The position numbers and the translations under genes were made by a program. Under the pieces are notes generated by a model. It was not told the origin of the DNA and did no database searches. It saw only the letters and a list, made by a program, of their open reading frames with translations. This document shows positions 41,170 through 52,353 of a stretch of DNA of 64,000 bases, piece after piece (within the stretch, counting starts at the first letter, position 1; every line of letters starts with the position of its first letter). Origin of the DNA: Streptomyces flavofungini (GTDB lineage: Bacteria > Actinomycetota > Actinomycetes > Streptomycetales > Streptomycetaceae); contig NZ_BMVR01000019.1 of the NCBI RefSeq assembly GCF_014650815.1, forward strand, positions 49,109 to 113,108. The letters run 5' to 3'.

Positions 41170-44100
41170 ATGCGCTTTCGCGGGAAGTCAATCCGCCGGA
41201 AGATCGTGGCATTGCTGCTCGTGCCGCTCGTGTCCCTCACGGCGATCTGGGGCTTTGCCACCTTCCTCACGGGTCGCGAGGCGAACAAGCTCATCGACAC
41301 GGCCTACATCCTCGACGACCTGGCCAGACCCCTCCAGGACACCGCGGAAGTGGTGCAGGAGGAGCGGCGCCAGACCCTCGTCTACCTGGCCGACCCCCGT
41401 GCGTCGGACGCGCTCGCCGCGCTGCGCCGCAGCCGAGGAGCCACCGACAAGCTGGTCGCCAAGATCGAGTCCAAGGCACGGAATTCCGACGCCCGTGAGG
41501 CGCTCGACGGCCAGTCGGAGGAGCGCCTGAACGTCGCGCTGGACGCCTTCAAGGGACTCGACGCGCTGCGCCGCACGGTCGAGGAAGGCACGATCAGCCG
41601 GGACAAGGCGTTGGAGATGTACACGCGCCTGACCGACCCCTGCTTCGGCTTCCTGATGACTCTCAACGCCCTCGACGACGTGGGCGTCACTGCGGAAGGC
41701 CGTGCGCTCGTCGGTGTCGGCCAGGCCCGTGAAATGCTGTCCCGCGAGGACGCGTTGATCGGCTCCGCCCTGGTCGCGGGCACTGTCACCAAGGGAGAGA
41801 CCCGTCAGGTCTCCGACCTCGTGGCGCAGCGCGGCGTGCTCCTCGACAACAGCCTCACTCAGCTCCCCGACAACGAGCGGGCCCGCTTCGAGCGGTACTT
41901 GAACGGCGCCGAGACGAGCCGTCTGCGCGACGTCGAGCAGTCCCTGCTGGACGCCGACGCCGGCACCCTCCGCGGGATCACGTCCAGCGACTGGGACCGC
42001 GAGTCGGACAAGGTCCTCACCGGCCTCGCCGACCGCACCGAGGACGCCGTCGACCGCCTGCGCGACCGCGCCCGCCCGCAAGCCATCAGCGTCATCGTGC
42101 AACTCGCCGTCGCCGGTGTGCTCGGCCTCATCGCCGTGCTCCTGTCCATCTTCCTTTCCGTACGCATCGGCCGCAGCCTCATCCGCGACCTGCGCCGCCT
42201 GCGCCTGGAGGCCCACGAGGCGTCCGGTGTCCGCCTGCCCGGCCTGCTGCGCCGTCTCGCGGCGGGCGAACAGGTCGACGTGGAGACCGAGGCACCACGC
42301 CTGACGTACGACAAGGACGAGATCGGGCAGGTCGGCCAGGCGCTCAACACCCTGCAGCGCGCCGCCGTCGAGGCCACCGTCAAGCAGGCCGACCTGCGCC
42401 GCGGTGTCTCCGAAGTGTTCGTCAACCTTGCCCGCCGCAGCCAGGTCCTGCTGCACAAGCAGCTCACGCTTCTCGACACCATGGAGCGCCGGACCGAGGA
42501 CACGGACGAACTCGCCGACCTCTTCCGGCTGGACCACCTCACCACCCGCATGCGGCGGCACGCCGAAGGCCTCGTGATCCTCTCCGGCGCCGCCCCGTCG
42601 CGGCAGTGGCGCAAGCCCGTCCAGCTCATGGACGTCGTCCGCGCCGCCGTCGCCGAGGTCGAGGACTACGAACGCATCGAGGTGCGCCGCCTGCCGCGCA
42701 TCGCCGTCACCGGCCCCGCGGTCGCCGACCTCACCCACCTGCTGGCCGAGCTCCTGGAGAACGCCACGGTGTTCTCGCCCCCGCACACCGCGGTGCAGGT
42801 CCTCGGGGAGCACGTCGCCAACGGCTTCACCCTGGAGATCCACGACCGCGGCCTCGGCATGGCCTCCGATGCGCTCCTGGACGCCAACCTCCGCCTCGCC
42901 GAGACCCCCGAGTTCGAGCTGTCCGACACCGACCGTCTCGGCCTCTTCGTGGTCAGCCGCCTGGCCCAGCGCCAGCGCGTCCGCGTCTCGCTGCAGCCCT
43001 CCCCGTACGGCGGCACCACCGCCGTCGTGTTCATACCGGAGTCGCTGCTCACCGACGACGTGCCCGACACCGGAGGCGTCGGCTTCCGCCTCGACCGGCC
43101 GCAGCCGCAGAAGTCCGTGGGCGCCGACACCGCGAATGACCGCAGCGCCGCGCTCGCCCAGGTGCCCGTCGAACTGCCCGGCCTGCCCGCGTCCCTCCTG
43201 GACGGGCCGGTCGAACTGGAGGCGCCCGTCGGCATGGCCGGCCTGGACGGCTTCCCGGGGGCCCTGGAGGACGAGGACAGCGAGCGCGGCGGCCTGTTCC
43301 GCCCGCGCCGCCGCGTCGGCGAAACCGCCGGAGAGCAGCACCAGCTGGCCCGCGACGCGCGCGAGCCCGCCCTCGACGAGCCCGCCCGCGCAGCCGACTC
43401 CGCCGGTCACGACGCCGTGCACCTCGAAGAGCCCCTGGACGACGAGCCGGTCGCAGGCGGCACCGTGCCCCTGGCACGCCGCCGCACGCCGAAGCTGGTC
43501 TCCTCGCACGGCCGCCGCGTGGGCCCCGGCCGCCCCCGAGACACGGACGTGGGCCCCGCCCGCACTCGCGACACCGACCCCGCCGACCCGGACAACGACG
43601 ACGACCCCGCCCGCCGCGACACCGGCGCCGCGTGGCCCGGCCGCGGCCCCGCCCGGGACTCCCGGCCCCTGGGCCAGGCACCCACCGACACCCGGTCCGG
43701 CGCAGGCCCCGCGCGCGGGGGACTCGACAAGCGCGTACGCGACGGACTCGGCATCCCGGCGCGCGCCCCCTTCGACACCTCTGACCCCTCCGGCGGCGCG
43801 GGCGTCGACCTGCCGCGCCGCCCCAGGCCGGACGCGGGCTGGCCCGACCTCACGCCGCCGCGCCCCCTGGGCCCGGACACCCCGGCCGACCCGCAGCCCC
43901 TCCTGCCCCGGCGCCGCCCGATCACGGACGCGCCGCGCGCCACCACCCGCACCGAGACAGCACCCGGTGCGGACCGGGCGGCAAGGACGGACAGAGGACC
44001 CATGGACCGGGCCGCAGGCAGCACGGACACGCCGCCCCGGACGGCGGGCAAGGACCAGGGCGCGCCGACCCCCGGCGGGCTGCCCCGCAGGGTCCGGCAG

Positions 44101-44322
44101 GCGAATCTCGCCCCCCAGCTGAAGGACAGCCCCGACCGCCGCACAGAGCTGGACACGACCCCGGCGAGGGCCGGAGCGGAGGAGCGCGACGCCGACGAGG
44201 TACGCAGCCGAATGGCTTCGCTCCAGCGCGGCTGGCAGCGCGGCCGCGAAGAGAACGCCGTGGGCGATGACGTCCCGGACGGCGCAGCACCAGGAACGAC
44301 ATCTGAGGGGGACGGTCGATGA
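41170..44322 (+). CDS. cvnA: Conservon sensor kinase-like protein CvnA (nitrate/nitrite-sensing domain)
   Basis: A 1050-aa membrane sensor. TM1 is IVALLLVPLVSLTAIWGFAT (about 12-33), followed by an extracytoplasmic NIT-type helical sensor domain, TM2 (VQLAVAGVLGLIAVLLSIFL, about 310-335), a HAMP linker, and an ATP-binding kinase domain with N-box HLLAELLENATVFSPPHTAV and G-box IHDRGLGMASDALL. The last 380 residues are Pro/Arg/Asp-rich and disordered. GGGGAGG precedes ATG 41170. It forms a conservon with the two following genes; CvnA proteins are thought to control a small GTPase through CvnB and CvnC in a G-protein-like signalling complex. Confidence 0.92.
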   Translation: MRFRGKSIRRKIVALLLVPLVSLTAIWGFATFLTGREANKLIDTAYILDDLARPLQDTAEVVQEERRQTLVYLADPRASDALAALRRSRGATDKLVAKIESKARNSDAREALDGQSEERLNVALDAFKGLDALRRTVEEGTISRDKALEMYTRLTDPCFGFLMTLNALDDVGVTAEGRALVGVGQAREMLSREDALIGSALVAGTVTKGETRQVSDLVAQRGVLLDNSLTQLPDNERARFERYLNGAETSRLRDVEQSLLDADAGTLRGITSSDWDRESDKVLTGLADRTEDAVDRLRDRARPQAISVIVQLAVAGVLGLIAVLLSIFLSVRIGRSLIRDLRRLRLEAHEASGVRLPGLLRRLAAGEQVDVETEAPRLTYDKDEIGQVGQALNTLQRAAVEATVKQADLRRGVSEVFVNLARRSQVLLHKQLTLLDTMERRTEDTDELADLFRLDHLTTRMRRHAEGLVILSGAAPSRQWRKPVQLMDVVRAAVAEVEDYERIEVRRLPRIAVTGPAVADLTHLLAELLENATVFSPPHTAVQVLGEHVANGFTLEIHDRGLGMASDALLDANLRLAETPEFELSDTDRLGLFVVSRLAQRQRVRVSLQPSPYGGTTAVVFIPESLLTDDVPDTGGVGFRLDRPQPQKSVGADTANDRSAALAQVPVELPGLPASLLDGPVELEAPVGMAGLDGFPGALEDEDSERGGLFRPRRRVGETAGEQHQLARDAREPALDEPARAADSAGHDAVHLEEPLDDEPVAGGTVPLARRRTPKLVSSHGRRVGPGRPRDTDVGPARTRDTDPADPDNDDDPARRDTGAAWPGRGPARDSRPLGQAPTDTRSGAGPARGGLDKRVRDGLGIPARAPFDTSDPSGGAGVDLPRRPRPDAGWPDLTPPRPLGPDTPADPQPLLPRRRPITDAPRATTRTETAPGADRAARTDRGPMDRAAGSTDTPPRTAGKDQGAPTPGGLPRRVRQANLAPQLKDSPDRRTELDTTPARAGAEERDADEVRSRMASLQRGWQRGREENAVGDDVPDGAAPGTTSEGDGR

Positions 44323-44759
44323 CCGCACCGAAGGCCGACGCACGCACCACCGCGACCGGGGGATCGGGAGAGCTGAACTGGCTCCTCGACGACTTGGTGG
44401 AGCGCGTCGCCAGCATCCGCAAAGCACTCGTGCTCTCCGGGGACGGCCTGCCCACGGGCGTGTCGAAGAACCTGACCCGCGAGGACAGCGAGCACCTTGC
44501 CGCCGTCGCGTCGGGATTCCACAGCCTGGCCAAGGGCGTGGGGCGCCACTTCAACGCGGGCAAGGTCCGCCAGACGGTGGTCGAGCTGGACGACGCCTTC
44601 CTCTTCGTCACGGCGGCGGGTGACGGCAGTTGTCTGGCCGTCCTCGCGGACGCCGACTCCGACGTCGGTCTGGTGGCGTACGAGATGACGCTGCTGGTCA
44701 AGAGGGTGGGTGTGCACTTGGGTTCGGCGCCACGCACCGACCTGCCCACGGGAGGGTAG
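44319..44759 (+). CDS. cvnB: Roadblock/LC7 domain protein CvnB
   Basis: A 146-aa roadblock/LC7 protein. The fold is evident from ELNWLLDDLVERVASIRKAL, VLSGDGLPTGVSKNL, and the C-terminal DDAFLFVTAAGDGSCLAVLA with the strand DVGLVAYEMTLLVKRVG. Such proteins act with Ras-like GTPases (MglB-type). ATGA overlap with cvnA. Together with cvnC and the GTPase at 48.9 kb it belongs to one signalling complex. Confidence 0.94.
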   Translation: MTAPKADARTTATGGSGELNWLLDDLVERVASIRKALVLSGDGLPTGVSKNLTREDSEHLAAVASGFHSLAKGVGRHFNAGKVRQTVVELDDAFLFVTAAGDGSCLAVLADADSDVGLVAYEMTLLVKRVGVHLGSAPRTDLPTGG

Positions 44760-44768
44760 TGGGAGGGC

Positions 44769-45170
44769 ATGAGCGACGACGACGGTCAGGCCGCTATGCC
44801 TCACTGGTTCGACGACGACGCCGGTCCGGTGGTGCGCCCGTATGCCATGACACGGGGCCGCACCACCAGCCCCGCCCAGCACCGCCTCGACCTGATCGCG
44901 GTCGTGATCGCGGAGTCGCACGCCGAGGAGACGGAGGCCGACCAGACGCTGTCCCCGGAGCACGTGGACATCGTCGGCCTGTGCCGCGACACCCCGCAGT
45001 CCGTCGCGGAACTCGCGGCGGAACTGGACCTTCCGATCGGTGTGATCCGCGTGCTGATCGGTGATCTGGTCGACGACCAACTGGTGCACGTGACCCGCCC
45101 CGTACCCCCCGCCGAGCTGCCGGACGAGAGTATTCTGCGCGACGTGATCAACGGCCTCCGGGCGCTCTGA
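44769..45170 (+). CDS. cvnC: DUF742 family protein CvnC
   Basis: A 133-aa DUF742 protein, typical third member of conservons. Signature sequences are VRPYAMTRGRTTS near the N-terminus, the acidic linker, DIVGLCRDTPQSVAELAAEL and LPIGVIRVLIGDLVDDQLVH, a winged-helix-like DNA or protein-binding unit. It starts 9 bp after cvnB. In the usual arrangement the GTPase gene would follow at once; here a 3.6-kb gene intervenes. Confidence 0.94.
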   Translation: MSDDDGQAAMPHWFDDDAGPVVRPYAMTRGRTTSPAQHRLDLIAVVIAESHAEETEADQTLSPEHVDIVGLCRDTPQSVAELAAELDLPIGVIRVLIGDLVDDQLVHVTRPVPPAELPDESILRDVINGLRAL

Positions 45171-45195
45171 ACAGCGCGAAAGCGGGGATTGAGAC

Positions 45196-48100
45196 GTGAC
45201 AGGCTGGCAGTTCTGGGTCGACAGGGGCGGCACGTTCACGGATGTCGTCGCGCGCCGTCCGGACGGCGGACTGCTCACCCACAAACTCCTGTCGGACAAC
45301 CCCGAGCGGTATGCCGACGCGGCGGTCGAGGGCATCAGGGAACTCCTTGTCGAGGCGGGCGCGCTGGACGCCGACGCGGCCCGCGGAGTCGCCGACGTAC
45401 CGATCGACGCCGTCCGCATGGGCACCACCGTCGCCACCAACGCCCTCCTGGAACGCAAGGGCGAGCCCACCGCCCTCGTCATCACCCGTGGCTTCCGCGA
45501 CGCCCTGCGCATCGCCTTCCAGAACCGCCCCCAGATCTTCGCCCGTGACATCGTTCTCCCCGAAGAGCTCTACGACCGCGTCATCGAGTACGACGAACGG
45601 GTCGGCGCCGACGGCGAGGTGCTGCGCGCACCCGACCTCGACGCCCTCGCCGGTGCCCTGCGAGGGGCCCACGACGACGGGATCCGCGCCGTCGCCGTCG
45701 TGTGCCTGCACAGCCACCTGTACCCGGCCCACGAGCAGGCGGCCGGTGACCTCGCCCGCCGTACCGGCTTCCCGCAGATCTCGCTGTCCAGCGAGGTCAG
45801 CCCGCTGATGAAGCTCGTCCCGCGCGGTGACACCGCCGTCGTCGACGCCTATCTGTCGCCCGTCCTGCGGCGCTACGTCCAGCACGTCGCCGATGAACTC
45901 CAGGGCGTGCGGCTGATGTTCATGCAGTCCAACGGGGGACTCGCGGACGCCGGCCAGTTCCGCGGCAAGGACGCCATCCTGTCCGGGCCCGCCGGTGGCA
46001 TCGTCGGGATGGCCCGCATGTCGAGGCTCGCCGGGTTCGACCGGGTCATCGGCTTCGACATGGGCGGTACGTCGACGGACGTGTCGCACTACGCCGGCGA
46101 GTACGAGCGGGTCTTCACGACGCAGATCGCGGGCGTACGCCTGCGGGCCCCGATGCTCGACATCCACACCGTCGCCGCGGGCGGCGGCTCCGTGCTGCAC
46201 TTCGACGGCAGCCGCTACCGCGTGGGCCCCGACTCGGCGGGCGCGGACCCCGGCCCCGCGAGCTACCGCGGCGGCGGCCCCCTGACCGTCACCGACGCCA
46301 ATGTGGCACTCGGCCGCATCCAGGCGGCCCACTTCCCCCGCGTGTTCGGCCCCGACGGCGACCAGCCCCTCGACGACGCGCTCGTCCGCCGCCGCTTCGC
46401 CGAACTGGCACGGGAGATCACCGAGCGGACCGGGGACGACCGCACCCCGGAGCAGGTCGCCGAGGGCTACCTCCAGATCGCCGTCGCCAACATCGCCGCC
46501 GCCGTCAAGCGCATCTCGGTCCAGAAGGGCCACGACGTCACGCGCTACGCCCTGACGACGTTCGGCGGCGCGGGCGGCCAGCACGCCTGCATGGTCGCCG
46601 ACTCGCTCGGCATCCGCACCGTCCTCGTGCCGCCCATGGCCGGTGTCCTGTCCGCGCTCGGAATCGGCCTCGCCGACACGACTGCCATGCGCGAACAGTC
46701 CGTGGAAGTGCCCCTGGACGCCGCCGCGATGCCCCAGGTCCACAAGACGGCCGACGACCTGGAGACCGCGGCCCGCGCCCAACTCGCCGCCGAGGACGTG
46801 CCGACCGACCGCGTGCACGTCACCCGCCGGGCCCACCTGCGCTACGACGGCACCGACACCACCCTCACCGTGGAACTGACCGAGCCCGCGGCCATGACCC
46901 GCGCCTTCGAAGAACACCACCGCGCCACCTACTCCTTCACCCTGGACCGCCCTGTCGTCGTCGAAGCCCTCTCCGTGGAGGCCACCGGCCGTACCGAGCC
47001 CCCCGACCTGTCGGTGCTCGGCGGCGCCAGCGCGCGCGGCGCCGCGCGGACCGTGCGGCTGCACACGGGCGGCTCCTGGCGTGAGGTGCCGCTGCACCGC
47101 CGCGAGGAACTCCCGCACGGCGAGCGGGTCATGGGCCCGGCGATCATTACGGAGGCCAGTGCCACCACGGTCGTCGACGAGGGCTGGGGCGCGGCCATGT
47201 CCGACGACGGGCACCTGGTCATGGAACGGGTGGCGGCGCCCGTGAGTTCCGACGCCGGAACTCAGGCCGACCCGGTCCTCCTCGAGGTCTTCAACAACCT
47301 CTTCATGTCCATCGCCGAGCAGATGGGCGCCCGCCTGGAATCCACCGCCCAGTCGGTCAACATCAAGGAGCGGCTCGACTTCTCCTGCGCCCTTTTCGAC
47401 CCGGACGGCAACCTCGTCGCCAACGCCCCCCACATCCCCGTCCACCTGGGCTCCATGGGCACCAGCGTCAAGGAGGTCATCCGCCGCCGCACCACCATGC
47501 GGCCGGGCGACGCCTACGCGGTCAACGACCCGTACCACGGAGGCACGCACCTCCCGGACGTCACCGTCATCACCCCCGTCTTCGACGTCCCCGGAGAGCG
47601 GATCCTCTTCTACGTGGCCTCGCGCGGACACCACGCTGAGATCGGCGGCATCGCACCCGGATCCATGCCCGCGCACAGCCGCACCATCGACGAGGAGGGC
47701 ATCCTCTTCGACAACTGGCTGCTGGTGGAGGCAGGCCGCTTCCGCGAGGCCGAGACCCTGCGCCTGCTGACGGAGACCCGCTACCCCTCCCGCAACCCCA
47801 CCACCAACCTCGCCGACCTGCGCGCCCAGATCGCCGCCAACCAGAAGGGCGTCGACGAAGTCGCCCGCATGATCGGCGACTTCGGCCTCGACGTCGTCCA
47901 GGCCTACATGCGGCACGTCCAGGACAACGCCGAGGACTCCGTACGCCGCGTCATCGACACCCTGGAGGAAGGCGAGTTCTCCTACGAGACCGACTCCGGT
48001 GCCGTCATCCGCGTACGCGTCTCCGTAGACCGCGAACAACGCGCGGCGACCGTCGACTTCACTGGCACGTCGGCCCAGCTCGCCACCAACTTCAACGCGC

Positions 48101-48843
48101 CCTTCGCCGTGGTCAACGCCGCCGTCCTGTACGTCTTCCGCACCCTGGTCGCCGACGACATCCCCCTCAACGACGGCTGCCTGCGGCCGCTGCGCATCAT
48201 CGTGCCGACGGGCACCTTCCTGTCGCCGCAGCCGCCCGCGGCCGTCGTCGCGGGCAACGTAGAGACCTCACAGGCAATCACCGGCGCCCTCTACGGAGCG
48301 CTGCGCGTCCAGGCTGAAGGCTCCGGCACGATGAACAACGTCACCTTCGGAAACGACCGGTACCAGTACTACGAGACCGTGGCCTCCGGATCCGGCGCTG
48401 GCGACGGCTTCCACGGCGCGTCCGTCGTACAGACCCACATGACCAACTCGCGGCTCACCGACCCCGAAGTCCTCGAATGGCGGCTGCCCGTCGTCCTGGA
48501 GGAGTTCGCGGTGCGCGCCGACAGCGGCGGCAACGGCCGTTGGCGGGGCGGGAACGGTGCCGTGCGCCGCATCCGCTTCCGCGAGCCCATGACGGTCTCC
48601 ACGCTCTCCCAGCACCGCGTGGTGCCGCCCTACGGGATGGCGGGCGGCGAACCGGGCGCGCTCGGCTCGGGACGCGTGGAGCGCGCCGACGGCAGCGTCG
48701 TACGGCTCGACGGCAGCGACTCCGCCGACGCGGGCCCCGGTGACGTACTCGTGATCGAAACACCCGGAGGCGGCGGGTACGGACCGCCACCCCACGCGAC
48801 CCACGGCCCACCGGCCGCCCCCGCGACACCCCACCCCAACTGA
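45196..48843 (+). CDS. Fused hydantoinase A/B (ATP-dependent 5-oxoprolinase-like)
   Basis: A 1215-aa protein joining HyuA-like and HyuB-like halves, as in eukaryotic-type 5-oxoprolinase. HyuA half (about 1-680): WVDRGGTFTDVVARRPDGG, MGTTVATNALLERKGEPTAL, GFDMGGTSTDVSHYAGEY and AGGGSVLHFDG. HyuB half (about 690-1200): NNLFMSIAEQMGARLESTAQ, NAPHIPVHLGSMG, NDPYHGGTHLPDVTVI and ETPGGGGYGPP. It would hydrolyse 5-oxoproline to glutamate using ATP or act on a hydantoin-like substrate. GTG 45196 lies 25 bp after cvnC on the same strand, and the GTPase gene follows 42 bp later. Confidence 0.93.
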   Translation: MTGWQFWVDRGGTFTDVVARRPDGGLLTHKLLSDNPERYADAAVEGIRELLVEAGALDADAARGVADVPIDAVRMGTTVATNALLERKGEPTALVITRGFRDALRIAFQNRPQIFARDIVLPEELYDRVIEYDERVGADGEVLRAPDLDALAGALRGAHDDGIRAVAVVCLHSHLYPAHEQAAGDLARRTGFPQISLSSEVSPLMKLVPRGDTAVVDAYLSPVLRRYVQHVADELQGVRLMFMQSNGGLADAGQFRGKDAILSGPAGGIVGMARMSRLAGFDRVIGFDMGGTSTDVSHYAGEYERVFTTQIAGVRLRAPMLDIHTVAAGGGSVLHFDGSRYRVGPDSAGADPGPASYRGGGPLTVTDANVALGRIQAAHFPRVFGPDGDQPLDDALVRRRFAELAREITERTGDDRTPEQVAEGYLQIAVANIAAAVKRISVQKGHDVTRYALTTFGGAGGQHACMVADSLGIRTVLVPPMAGVLSALGIGLADTTAMREQSVEVPLDAAAMPQVHKTADDLETAARAQLAAEDVPTDRVHVTRRAHLRYDGTDTTLTVELTEPAAMTRAFEEHHRATYSFTLDRPVVVEALSVEATGRTEPPDLSVLGGASARGAARTVRLHTGGSWREVPLHRREELPHGERVMGPAIITEASATTVVDEGWGAAMSDDGHLVMERVAAPVSSDAGTQADPVLLEVFNNLFMSIAEQMGARLESTAQSVNIKERLDFSCALFDPDGNLVANAPHIPVHLGSMGTSVKEVIRRRTTMRPGDAYAVNDPYHGGTHLPDVTVITPVFDVPGERILFYVASRGHHAEIGGIAPGSMPAHSRTIDEEGILFDNWLLVEAGRFREAETLRLLTETRYPSRNPTTNLADLRAQIAANQKGVDEVARMIGDFGLDVVQAYMRHVQDNAEDSVRRVIDTLEEGEFSYETDSGAVIRVRVSVDREQRAATVDFTGTSAQLATNFNAPFAVVNAAVLYVFRTLVADDIPLNDGCLRPLRIIVPTGTFLSPQPPAAVVAGNVETSQAITGALYGALRVQAEGSGTMNNVTFGNDRYQYYETVASGSGAGDGFHGASVVQTHMTNSRLTDPEVLEWRLPVVLEEFAVRADSGGNGRWRGGNGAVRRIRFREPMTVSTLSQHRVVPPYGMAGGEPGALGSGRVERADGSVVRLDGSDSADAGPGDVLVIETPGGGGYGPPPHATHGPPAAPATPHPN

Positions 48844-48885
48844 CGCACGCGACACCACTGATGACTGATGCAGGAGAAGAGAGCA

Positions 48886-49491
48886 ATGATCTTCAAGCGT
48901 TCTGAGCGCGGTACGGCCCCAGTCGAGCCGGTCACGCTGAAGATCCTCGTCGCCGGCGGCTTCGGCGTCGGCAAGACGACCCTCGTCGGCGCGGTCAGCG
49001 AGATCAAGCCCCTGCGCACGGAGGAGACCCTCAGCGAGGCCGGCCGGCCCGTCGACGACGTCGACGGCGTCCCCGGCAAGCACACCACCACCGTCGCCAT
49101 GGACTTCGGCCGGATCACGCTGCGCGAGGACCTGGTCCTGTACCTCTTCGGCACCCCAGGACAGGACCGCTTCTGGTTCCTGTGGGACGAGCTGGCGACC
49201 GGCGCGCTCGGAGCCGTCGTACTCGCCGACACCCGCCGCCTGGAGGACTGCTTCGCCGCCGTCGACTATTTCGAGCGGCGATCCATACCCTTCGTGGTCG
49301 GCGTCAACTGCTTCGAAGGCGCGACGCGTTACCCGTCCGACGCGGTACGCCACGCCCTGGACCTCGACGAGAGCACCCCCGTCGTACTGTGCGACGCACG
49401 CGGCAAGGAGTCCGTCAAGGAGGTCCTGATCGACGTGGTCGAGCACGCGATGGCGGTCGGGGCGGCGGCCAGGCAGCCGGTCACGACCTGA
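48886..49491 (+). CDS. cvnD: Conservon small GTPase CvnD
   Basis: A 201-aa Ras-like GTPase of the bacterial conservon type. P-loop ILVAGGFGVGKTTLVGAVSE, DTA-equivalent G2/G3 region with TTVAMDFGRITL and FGTPGQDRFWFLWDE, then VVLADTRRLEDCFAAVDYFE and the guanine-specificity-like region GVNCFEGATRY. ATG 48886 is preferred (AGGAG nine bases upstream) over ATG 48868. It is separated from cvnABC by the oxoprolinase gene but is the obvious partner of that trio. Confidence 0.92.
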   Translation: MIFKRSERGTAPVEPVTLKILVAGGFGVGKTTLVGAVSEIKPLRTEETLSEAGRPVDDVDGVPGKHTTTVAMDFGRITLREDLVLYLFGTPGQDRFWFLWDELATGALGAVVLADTRRLEDCFAAVDYFERRSIPFVVGVNCFEGATRYPSDAVRHALDLDESTPVVLCDARGKESVKEVLIDVVEHAMAVGAAARQPVTT

Positions 49492-49641
49492 CCTCGACCC
49501 GGACGGCCCGTACCCCCGCCGACCGGGGTACGGGCCGAGCACCGGCCACGCGCGCGTGGCCGGCCGGGCGGCGATCCACGCGCGCGTGCCTGCCGCGCGT
49601 ACCTCGGCCGGGGCGAGGGCCTCGGCCGCGCGGCAAGCGCC

Positions 49642-51159
<1,518 letters not shown>

Positions 51160-51183
51160 GGCTACCCCTTGGAGGAAGGCTGC

Positions 51184-51936
51184 TCAGAAGGCTGCGTTGT
51201 AGATGAGTCCCGCGAGGAGCCCGCCGATCAGCGGCCCGGCCACCGGCACCCAGGCGTAACTCCAGTCGGACGTCCCCTTGTTGGGGATCGGCAGGAAGTG
51301 GTGCACGATGCGCGGGCCGAGGTCGCGCGCGGGGTTGATGGCGTAGCCGGTGGGCCCGCCGAGCGAGAGGCCGATGCCGACGACGAGGAACGCGACGATC
51401 AGGACCTGGGTGCCGGACTCGCCGAGCCCCTTGGTGAGGCCGAAGGAGAGGAGGGGCAGCACCAGGGCGACCGTCCCGATGACCTCGGTCAGCAGGTTGG
51501 CGACCGGGCTCCTGATCTCCGGGATGGTGGAGAAGATGCCGAGCGTCGGCGTGGGACTGTCCGTCCCGGGCTCGCCCTTGGTGCCACGCGTCACGTTGGC
51601 GTTGAACTGCGCCAGATACACGAGGTACGCGAGGGCGGCGCCCAGCATGGCGCCGATCATCTGCCCCGCCAGATAGATCCAGACCTTGTCCCACTTGTCG
51701 GTGTCGACGGCGATGCCGAGGGTGACGGCCGGGTTGAGGTGGCCGCCGGACAGCGGCGCGGCGGTGTACGCGCCCGCCATCACGCCGAAGCCCCAGCCGA
51801 ACGCGATGACGATCCACCCGGAGGCCTTGGCCTTGGAGTGGTTGAGAGTGACGGCGGCGCACACGCCGGCGCCGAAGAGAATCAGAATCGCGGTGCCGAT
51901 GATCTCACCGACGAAGATGTCCCCATTCGAGTACAT
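51184..51936 (-). CDS. glpF: Glycerol uptake facilitator (aquaporin family)
   Basis: A 250-aa six-helix MIP channel. The first NPA motif is in SGGHLNPAVTLGIAVD and the second in TGYAINPARDLGPRI (with the Asp after the Arg typical of glycerol facilitators). The N-terminus FVGEIIGTAILILFGAGVCA is canonical. GGAG lies upstream of ATG 51936. The GylR regulator gene found beside this operon in other Streptomyces is not adjacent here. Confidence 0.96.
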   Translation of the reverse strand: MYSNGDIFVGEIIGTAILILFGAGVCAAVTLNHSKAKASGWIVIAFGWGFGVMAGAYTAAPLSGGHLNPAVTLGIAVDTDKWDKVWIYLAGQMIGAMLGAALAYLVYLAQFNANVTRGTKGEPGTDSPTPTLGIFSTIPEIRSPVANLLTEVIGTVALVLPLLSFGLTKGLGESGTQVLIVAFLVVGIGLSLGGPTGYAINPARDLGPRIVHHFLPIPNKGTSDWSYAWVPVAGPLIGGLLAGLIYNAAF

Positions 51937-52353
51937 GGCGGCTCCTAGGCCTTTGCCCGGGGTGGTGGGCCCCGGTACTCCGTGCAGGGTTCGTTTCCCA
52001 CGACTACTGCCCGGCCAGCGCCAGCCGCGTCAGCCGAAGGCAGGGGAGTCCCGCGCCCCGCCCGGCCCCGGTGACGAGCGTGCCGTCACAGTCGAATCGC
52101 CCATGGGGGATGACCCGTTGAACTGGCTCTTTGCGCGGAGCCATGGAGCACACGGGCCCTGAGCGGCGGAGTGCCGAAGAGCGGCGATGCCGACTGACAC
52201 CGGGAAGTGTTCACCGGCGCTGATGGAGCGTCAAGGTCGCGGACGCCACGGGTTAACCGGGGCGACGTCTTCCGTGGGGGAGGCTCCAGGAAGCCGCCCC
52301 AGGGCCTGTCCCGGGGGCCCGCGCGAGGTCCCGCCCAGGCGTTTGCCTCGGAG
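51937..52353. other. 417-bp region upstream of glpF
   Basis: It should contain the glp promoter facing left. A hairpin CCGGGG (near 51958) with CCCCGG (near 51972) lies 20-40 bp upstream of glpF, and TGACACCGGGAAGTGTTCA near 52195 is an imperfect inverted repeat. No gene was recognised; a glycerol regulator is not encoded in this gap. Confidence 0.35.

Noticed and set aside
41188..44427. Long antisense frame opposite cvnA
   Set aside because: No domain and no start signal; mirrors the codon bias of cvnA.
45148..48039. Long antisense frame opposite the oxoprolinase
   Set aside because: Same bias artefact; sense strand has complete HyuA and HyuB motifs.
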